Source: Nitrospirillum amazonense
GTDB lineage: Bacteria; Pseudomonadota; Alphaproteobacteria; Azospirillales; Azospirillaceae
DNA: 64,000 bases
Assembly (NCBI RefSeq): GCF_007828045.1
Contig: NZ_VITN01000005.1
Coordinates: forward strand, 124,001-188,000
Direction of reading: 5' to 3'
Below the pieces are notes generated by a model. It worked only from the letters and a program-made list of their open reading frames with translations. It was not told where the DNA came from and did not search any database. This document shows positions 59,817 to 64,000 of this stretch, in pieces (the stretch's first letter is position 1; every line of letters begins with the position of its first letter). Both the position numbers and the translations under genes were made by a program.

Positions 59817-60731
59817 ATGGACTGGGACAAGCTTCGCGTTTTCCACGCGGTGGCGGAGGCCGGCAGCTTCACGCATGCTGGCGAGACCCTGAACCTCAGC
59901 CAATCGGCCGTCAGCCGGCAGATCAGCGCGCTGGAGGAAAGCCTCCACGTGCCGCTGTTTCATCGCCACGCCCGCGGCCTGATCCTCACCGAACAGGGCG
60001 AGCTGCTGTACCGCACCGCCCGCGAGGTGTTCGCCAAGCTGTCCATGACAGAGGCGATGCTCTCGGAAAGCAAGGAGCATCCGAAGGGCCCGCTCAAGGT
60101 GACGACCACCGTCGCCTTCGGTTCCACGTGGCTGACCCCGCGCATCCGGGAATTCCTGTCGATCTACCCCGACGTGCAGCTGACCCTGCTGCTGGACGAC
60201 AACGAGCTGGACCTGTCCATGCGTGAGGCGGACATCGCCATCCGCATGGTACCGCCGCGGCAGCCCGACCTGATCCAGCGCCACCTGATGACGGTGCGCA
60301 CGCACCTCTACGGTCACCGCACCTATTTGGAGAAGCGCGGCACGCCGGAGACGGTGGAGGACCTGCAGAAGCACGACCTCATCGCCTATCCGTCCGACGC
60401 CAAGGCGCCGGTGCCCAACATCAACTGGCTGCTGGCCCTGGGGGATCCGCCGGGCGGCGAGCGCGACACCATCTTCCGCGTCAACAGCCTGTACGCCCTG
60501 TACAAGGCGGTGGAGAGCGGCCTGGGCATCGCGGCCATCCCCGACTACATCATTTCCGAAAGCAACCCCGACTTGGTGCGCATCCTGCCGGACGTGACGG
60601 GTCCGCGCATCGACGCCTACTTCGTCTATGCCGAGGAATTGCGCCATTCCAAGCGCATCGCGGTCTTCCGTGACTTCCTGGTGAAGAAGGTCGCGGAAAC
60701 ATTCCCCGCGACGCATGCGCCTACCGCATAG
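59817..60731 (+). CDS. LysR-family transcriptional regulator
   Basis: The 304-residue protein has the LysR N-terminal helix-turn-helix (DKLRVFHAVAEAGSFTHAGE, LNLSQSAVSRQISALEESLH, VPLFHRHARGLILTEQGELL) and a periplasmic-binding-protein-like effector domain (TVAFGSTWLTPRIREFLSIY; LDLSMREADIAIRMVPPRQP; KAVESGLGIAAIPDYIISES). The target is unknown. LysR regulators often control a neighbouring gene, and trxB upstream is the nearest, but trxB is separated by a terminator and both run in the same direction. Confidence 0.93.
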   Translation: MDWDKLRVFHAVAEAGSFTHAGETLNLSQSAVSRQISALEESLHVPLFHRHARGLILTEQGELLYRTAREVFAKLSMTEAMLSESKEHPKGPLKVTTTVAFGSTWLTPRIREFLSIYPDVQLTLLLDDNELDLSMREADIAIRMVPPRQPDLIQRHLMTVRTHLYGHRTYLEKRGTPETVEDLQKHDLIAYPSDAKAPVPNINWLLALGDPPGGERDTIFRVNSLYALYKAVESGLGIAAIPDYIISESNPDLVRILPDVTGPRIDAYFVYAEELRHSKRIAVFRDFLVKKVAETFPATHAPTA

Positions 60732-60784
60732 CTGAGACGGCTAATCACCCCTTTAAACGGGGCATCAAAAGATTAAATATTGGC

Positions 60785-60925
60785 CATCGGATGTTGCGAC
60801 GCAGCATCCGATGTTTCCTCCAGGATGCCCGTCCTGGAGTGGGCCTTCGGGCCCAACGTCTCCCAGACGTGAAGCCTCCCTGTTCAACTCGCCGGTAAGT
60901 CTTCGACTTACCGGCAGTTTTTTTA
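60785..60925 (+). ncRNA. multi-hairpin small RNA with C-rich loops and terminator
   Basis: Four hairpins and a terminator fill 140 bases: CATCGGATG/CATCCGATG (60785-60813), CTCCAGGA/TCCTGGAG (60818-60839), GGGCC-TTCG-GGCCC (60841-60854, a UUCG tetraloop), ACGTCT-CCC-AGACGT (60856-60870), then single-stranded GAAGCCTCCCTG, and GCCGGTAAGTC/GACTTACCGGC (60891-60915) followed by a run of seven Ts. The exposed CCTCCC and CTCCC stretches could pair with ribosome-binding sites, as in alphaproteobacterial anti-Shine-Dalgarno sRNAs. A -10-like TAAATA lies at 60774-60779. It could alternatively be the 3' end of the LysR transcript. Confidence 0.65.
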
Positions 60926-61144
60926 CTTGGTGGTTGCGAAGTACCCCGTCGGGGTTGCTCCAGGATAACTGCGATGCGCAGGCCTGGCCTCTCTGGTTTT
61001 TATCTGCCTGATCCATTCCAGCCGTCGCGCATTCCACGCCGGGATGAGGACGGGCCTTTGCCGTTTTGCGTCCCGTCCGGGCTCAAATGTTATGGCCCCA
61101 TCGACTTGCGACGCTCATGTAGAACGTAAGGATGGGAGACGAGA
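60926..61144. other. intergenic region after the small RNA
   Basis: No gene is seen. GGACGGG (61048-61054) and CCCGTCC (61072-61078) could form a hairpin without a T run. The last 60 bases presumably hold the promoter of the PAS-like gene. Confidence 0.45.
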
Positions 61145-61663
61145 GTGACTGGACCTGCCACCTGGGGCGCGACATCGGTCGCCCGCTTCCCTTTACAAAT
61201 CCAGAATTCAACTCTACGCCTTCTGCACGACTATTGGGATATCCTGCGCGGTGATCGCGCCTTTCCCGACAGTTCCGAGGTCGAGGTGGTGGATCTGCCG
61301 GTTTCGCCCGGCGGCATCATGCTGGTGGACGTGGCGCCCAACCAGATGGCCTTCACCCTGCATTGGGTCGGCACCGACTACGTTTTGTGGCTGCACCGTG
61401 AGTCCACCGGCCTGCAACTGGAAGATCTGCCCCCTTCCCCCAACACCATGCCCTTCGCCCAGATGCTGCGCCGGTCCGCCGACAACGGCCTGCCCCAGAC
61501 CCGCAGCCTGCCAGCCATCCCCTCCATGACCATCCCCGCCGCCGAGCTGGTGGTGCTGCCCCTGGGCGGACCGCCCCAAAGCGGCATGGCCGGCAAGGTG
61601 GCCCGCCTGCTGGTCGGCTGCGCCTTCGACCGCAAGCGCCGGGGCCTACAGGTCATCGGCTGA
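61145..61663 (+). CDS. PAS-like (PAS_5 type) domain protein
   Basis: The 172-residue protein resembles the small alphaproteobacterial PAS_5 proteins: LRLLHDYWDILRGDRAFPDS near residue 24, a central MAFTLHWVGTDYVLWLHR with LQLEDLPPSPNTMPFAQMLR, and the closing AAELVVLPLGGPPQSGMAGK. These often start with the pattern Y/H-W...R..R..P...D. A sensory or binding role is likely but the ligand is unknown. The start is GTG at 61145 with GGGAG seven bases upstream. It stands alone. Confidence 0.7.
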   Translation: MTGPATWGATSVARFPLQIQNSTLRLLHDYWDILRGDRAFPDSSEVEVVDLPVSPGGIMLVDVAPNQMAFTLHWVGTDYVLWLHRESTGLQLEDLPPSPNTMPFAQMLRRSADNGLPQTRSLPAIPSMTIPAAELVVLPLGGPPQSGMAGKVARLLVGCAFDRKRRGLQVIG

Positions 61664-61730
61664 TTTTTTTGCGCCGCAGCTGGTAGCGCTACCTTACGGC
61701 GCACCTCGCATCCGATTTGCCGTTACTCGT

Positions 61731-61750
61731 GGTACCGTATATAGTACCGT
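61731..61750. promoter_or_regulatory. operator-like repeat upstream of the PIN/RHH module
   Basis: GGTAC (61731-61735) and GTACC (61744-61748) are inverted, and GTACCGT is directly repeated at 61732-61738 and 61744-61750, around a TATATA stretch that could be the -10 box. It lies 25 bases upstream of the PIN gene, a fitting place for RHH autoregulation. Confidence 0.5.
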
Positions 61751-61774
61751 CCATTGGCGACTGGTCCGGATGGC

Positions 61775-62194
61775 ATGCGGGTTGTCTTCGATACCGATGT
61801 TATGGTCGCGGCGTTGGAAAGTGCCAACGGCGCGTCTCATCAACTGTTGCTGCGGGTCGGGCGGGGCGAGTTGCGGCCGCTTCTCTCCACCAGTCTCTTG
61901 CTGGAGTATGAGGCCGTCCTTACCCGGCAAGCCTATCTTCAGCGAACCGGCCTGACGGCGGAAGATGTTCAGGCGGCGTTGGACGACATGATCCGGCTAT
62001 GTCACCGGGTGTCCGTTCAAATCCGATGGCGCCCAGCCGCCAACGACCCGGACGACGATCATGTGCTGGAGACGGCGTTGAATGGCGGGGCGGATGCCAT
62101 CGTGACGTTCAACCTGCGCGACTTGGCGAAGGCGGCCGACCGCTTTGGCGTGCCGGTCCTTAGGCCTGGCGAGTTGCTGAGGAGATTGAAATGA
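61775..62194 (+). CDS. PIN-domain toxin (COG1569-like)
   Basis: The 139-residue protein is a PIN-domain ribonuclease of the putative toxin group. Acidic residues at the expected places are FDTDVMVAALESANG at the N-terminus, LLEYEAVLTRQAYL in the middle, and NDPDDDHVLETALNGGADAI near residue 88; the usual TGD motif reads TFNLRDL. The fold appears complete. The ATG at 61775 fits the family start. The antitoxin gene begins four bases before this stop codon. Here the toxin gene comes first, the reverse of most PIN modules. Confidence 0.85.
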   Translation: MRVVFDTDVMVAALESANGASHQLLLRVGRGELRPLLSTSLLLEYEAVLTRQAYLQRTGLTAEDVQAALDDMIRLCHRVSVQIRWRPAANDPDDDHVLETALNGGADAIVTFNLRDLAKAADRFGVPVLRPGELLRRLK

Positions 62195-62436
62195 CGAACG
62201 TGAACCTTCGTCTGCCCGACAGCACCCACGAAGCTGCGGTGCAGCGTGCGAAGCAGGAAGGAGAATCCCTCAATGCCTTTATCGTGCGGGCGGTAACAGC
62301 ACAGCTCGCCGCATCGGGTGAAGCCGACCGGTATTTCGAGCTGCGGGCGGCAAGGGCCAAGCCTGGCGCGCTGATGGATGTCCTAGGTAAGGTCCGGGAT
62401 GATCTGCCACCGCGTGCTGGTGATGAAGTGAATTAG
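62191..62436 (+). CDS. ribbon-helix-helix antitoxin of the PIN module
   Basis: The 81-residue protein has an RHH/HicB-like core (NVNLRLPDSTHEAAVQRAKQ, EGESLNAFIVRAVTAQLAAS) and a C-terminal tail (KPGALMDVLGKVRDDLPPRA) that would bind the PIN active site. It overlaps the toxin stop by four bases. Its stop is five bases from that of the convergent aminotransferase gene, so there is no room for a separate terminator. Confidence 0.83.
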   Translation: MTNVNLRLPDSTHEAAVQRAKQEGESLNAFIVRAVTAQLAASGEADRYFELRAARAKPGALMDVLGKVRDDLPPRAGDEVN

Positions 62437-62440
62437 GCCG

Positions 62441-63610
62441 CTACCGGCCAAAGAACTCCTTCAGGCGCATCACCGCGCCGTCCAGGATGGCGTCCTGCTT
62501 GCTGAAGCAGAAGCGGATGAGGTGCGTGGGCGCCCCTTCCTCGTAGAAGGCGCTGACTGGAATGGCGGCCACGCCGGCGTCCGTCGTCAGGCGCCGGCAA
62601 AAGTCCGCATCATCCTCGCCTGGGCGCAGGCCGCGCGCGCCGGTGATGTCGGCCACCACGAAATACGTTCCTTCCGAGGGCAGGACCGGCAGGCCGGCAG
62701 AGACCAGGCCCGCCGCCAGGCGGTCGCGCTTGGCCTCCAGCGCCGCCGCCAGCAGGCCGAAATAGGCGTCGTCCTTGGCCAGGCCATAGGCCACGGCCGC
62801 CTGCAGGTTGGGCGGGGTGCTGAAGGTCAGGTACTGGTGCGCCTTGGCCACCGGCTGCAACAGGTCCGGGGCCGCCGTGACATAGCCGACCTTCCAGCCC
62901 GTCAGCGAGAAGGTCTTGCCGGCGGAGCCGATGCGCAGCGTGCGCCCGCGCATGCCGGGAAGGGTCATCAGCGGCACGTGCCGGCGGCCGTCGAACACCA
63001 GGTGCTCATAGACCTCGTCGCACACGGCTAGGCAATCGTGCGCGATGATCTGGTCCGCCAGCAGCCGCAACTCCTCCGCCGACCAGACCTTGGCCGCCGG
63101 GTTCAGGGGGTTGTTCAGCACCACCAGCTTGGTGCGCGGGCTGAAGGCGGCGGCCAGTTCATCCGGGTCCACGGTCCAGCCCGGCGGCCGCAGGCGCACG
63201 AAGCGGGGGATGCCGCCCGCCCGGCGGATGATGGGGACGTAACTGTCGTAGAGCGGCTGGAACAGCACCACCTCATCGCCCGGCTCGATCAGGCCGAACA
63301 GGCAGGCGGCCAGCGCCTCGGTGGCGCCGGAGGTCACCATCACCTCCCGCTCCCAATCCACCTCCAGCCCGTAAAAGCGGGCCGCGTGGGTCGCCACGGC
63401 CTGGCGCAGGGCCGGTAGGCCCATCATGGGCGGATACTGGTTGTTGCCCTCCAGCAGCGCGCGGGCGGCCACCTGCAGCACATCCTCCGCCCCCCTGTCG
63501 TCGGGGAAGCCCTGGCCCAGGTTGATGGCGTTGTGCGCGCCCGCCAGCCGCGACATGGCCTCGAAGATGGTCGTCCCGTATCCCGACAGGATGGCGTTAC
63601 CCGATCGCAC
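62441..63610 (-). CDS. class I/II pyridoxal-phosphate aminotransferase
   Basis: The 389-residue enzyme is a fold-type I aminotransferase. Marks are INLGQGFPDDRGAEDVLQVA near residue 30, VTSGATEALAACLFGLIEPG near 90, the cofactor-phosphate asparagine in LVVLNNPLNPAAKVWSAEEL, the aspartate in CLAVCDEVYEHLVFDGRRHV and the Schiff-base lysine in IGSAGKTFSLTGWKVGYVTA near 235. It resembles the kynurenine/methionine aminotransferase group (YbdL-like), substrate uncertain. The start used is GTG at 63610, with GGGAGG ten bases upstream; an ATG at 63715 adds an unlikely extension. Confidence 0.88.
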   Translation of the reverse strand: MRSGNAILSGYGTTIFEAMSRLAGAHNAINLGQGFPDDRGAEDVLQVAARALLEGNNQYPPMMGLPALRQAVATHAARFYGLEVDWEREVMVTSGATEALAACLFGLIEPGDEVVLFQPLYDSYVPIIRRAGGIPRFVRLRPPGWTVDPDELAAAFSPRTKLVVLNNPLNPAAKVWSAEELRLLADQIIAHDCLAVCDEVYEHLVFDGRRHVPLMTLPGMRGRTLRIGSAGKTFSLTGWKVGYVTAAPDLLQPVAKAHQYLTFSTPPNLQAAVAYGLAKDDAYFGLLAAALEAKRDRLAAGLVSAGLPVLPSEGTYFVVADITGARGLRPGEDDADFCRRLTTDAGVAAIPVSAFYEEGAPTHLIRFCFSKQDAILDGAVMRLKEFFGR

Positions 63611-63751
63611 CTGGCGCTTCCTCCCAACCTCTTGGCCAACCCTTCCGGGGTCCTTATACGGCTCGCGCCGGATCTCCAGATCCGGTCCCAGATCCGCCCC
63701 GCGCGTGACACCCATCGTCCGGGTCAATCACGGAATGGTCAAGGCGTTGAA

Positions 63752-63790
63752 AAGACAAAGGGCCGCGGCGTGACATCCACGCTACGGCCC
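63752..63790 (-). terminator. terminator of the partial gene at the right edge
   Basis: On the minus strand GGGCCGTAGCGTG and CACGCCGCGGCCC (63760-63790) form a stem followed by TTTGTCTTTTC. Confidence 0.75.
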
Positions 63791-63819
63791 TCGCCTTGTC
63801 CTCGGGAACTTGCGTAGGG

Positions 63820-64000
63820 TCAGGCGTTGCCGGCCACGGTCATCGCGGCCAGCTCGCCCTGGTCGTTGGCGGCGACGTCGTTGGCGGCGGCCAGCACCTT
63901 GGCGGGCACGCGCACCGGGGCGCCCTGGGCGGTGCGGTGGCGGTGGCGCCAGGCGTCGAAGCGGCCGAACAGCGGGCGAACCAGCCGGGGGGCGTGGTCG
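63820..64000 (-). CDS. C-terminal end of an unidentified gene (cut by window edge)
   Basis: The last 59 codons of a minus-strand frame ending at TGA (63820-63822). The visible part reads DHAPRLVRPLFGRFDAWRHR, then TAQGAPVRVPAKVLAAANDV and AANDQGELAAMTVAGNA. Third-position GC is very high, as in neighbouring genes, and a terminator follows, so it is probably real. I do not recognise the family. Confidence 0.55.
   Translation of the reverse strand, partial: DHAPRLVRPLFGRFDAWRHRHRTAQGAPVRVPAKVLAAANDVAANDQGELAAMTVAGNA

Noticed and set aside
61664-61700. Sequence resembling a tRNA D arm (GCAGCTGGTAGCGC) with flanking inverted repeats
   Set aside because: No anticodon arm, T arm or matching acceptor stem could be built, so it is not a tRNA; a tRNA-derived attachment remnant cannot be supported.

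Overview
The window is a stretch of chromosome from a high-GC alphaproteobacterium, most likely of the Rhodospirillales/Azospirillales (order inferred from gene content, not proven). The pointers are a permuted two-piece tmRNA gene, an alpha-type SspB adaptor beside it, a Rieske/cytochrome b pair, the yqeY-dnaG-rpoD and carA...carB-greA arrangements, and the DUF1285-NUDIX-CCA and MoxR-DUF58-DUF4159 gene strings. Coding density is high. I see no rRNA, IS element, prophage or CRISPR array.

Layout. 1-2554: cytochrome bc1 genes (petB end cut by the window, petA), then divergent trmL and hemF. 2901-6937: a secreted EF-hand protein with a Fur-type box upstream, an unknown 328-residue protein, and an exported flavin amine oxidase with its own c-type cytochrome. 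6998-16719: a minus-strand DUF1285/NUDIX/CCA-transferase string facing a tightly overlapping MoxR/DUF58/DUF4159/membrane-protein operon. 16733-20409: a Fic protein with repeated operator-like sites, a hypothetical gene and a degenerate EAL protein. 20877-28431: tRNA-Gln, a Sel1/peptidoglycan-binding protein, ispE with a TPR protein, ETF-ubiquinone oxidoreductase, a family-4-like uracil-DNA glycosylase and an orphan MT-A70 methyltransferase. 28867-36221: reverse transsulfuration (cbs plus a cystathionine gamma-synthase/lyase), folA with an EpmC-like metalloprotein, a broken HEPN/MNT pair, a serine hydrolase and thyA. 36395-43394: tmRNA, sspB, a TfoX-N protein, a broken BrnT/BrnA pair, then rpoD, dnaG and yqeY. 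43578-51027: carA, two small unknown genes, carB, greA and an Lrp/AsnC regulator. 51160-64000: an ELM1-family protein, a 2OG-Fe(II) oxygenase, a large unknown protein, an intact DUF1778/GNAT toxin-antitoxin pair, a DsbD-type reductase, trxB, a LysR regulator, a probable small RNA, a PAS-like protein, an intact PIN/RHH pair, an aminotransferase and a partial gene.

Working together. The genome core in this window covers respiration (bc1, ETF-QO), pyrimidine and folate/thymidylate synthesis (carAB, folA, thyA), sulfur amino acids, isoprenoid and haem synthesis, replication/transcription initiation (dnaG, rpoD, greA) and ribosome rescue coupled to proteolysis (ssrA-sspB). Between these core operons sit four small toxin-antitoxin modules and a Fic gene. 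In two of the modules the toxin reading frame is broken at or just before its key motif while the antitoxin is intact. The most interesting leads are this selective toxin decay, the amine oxidase/cytochrome c pair that resembles the NicA2/CycN dehydrogenase system, the multi-hairpin small RNA near 60.8 kb, and the ssrA-sspB neighbourhood.
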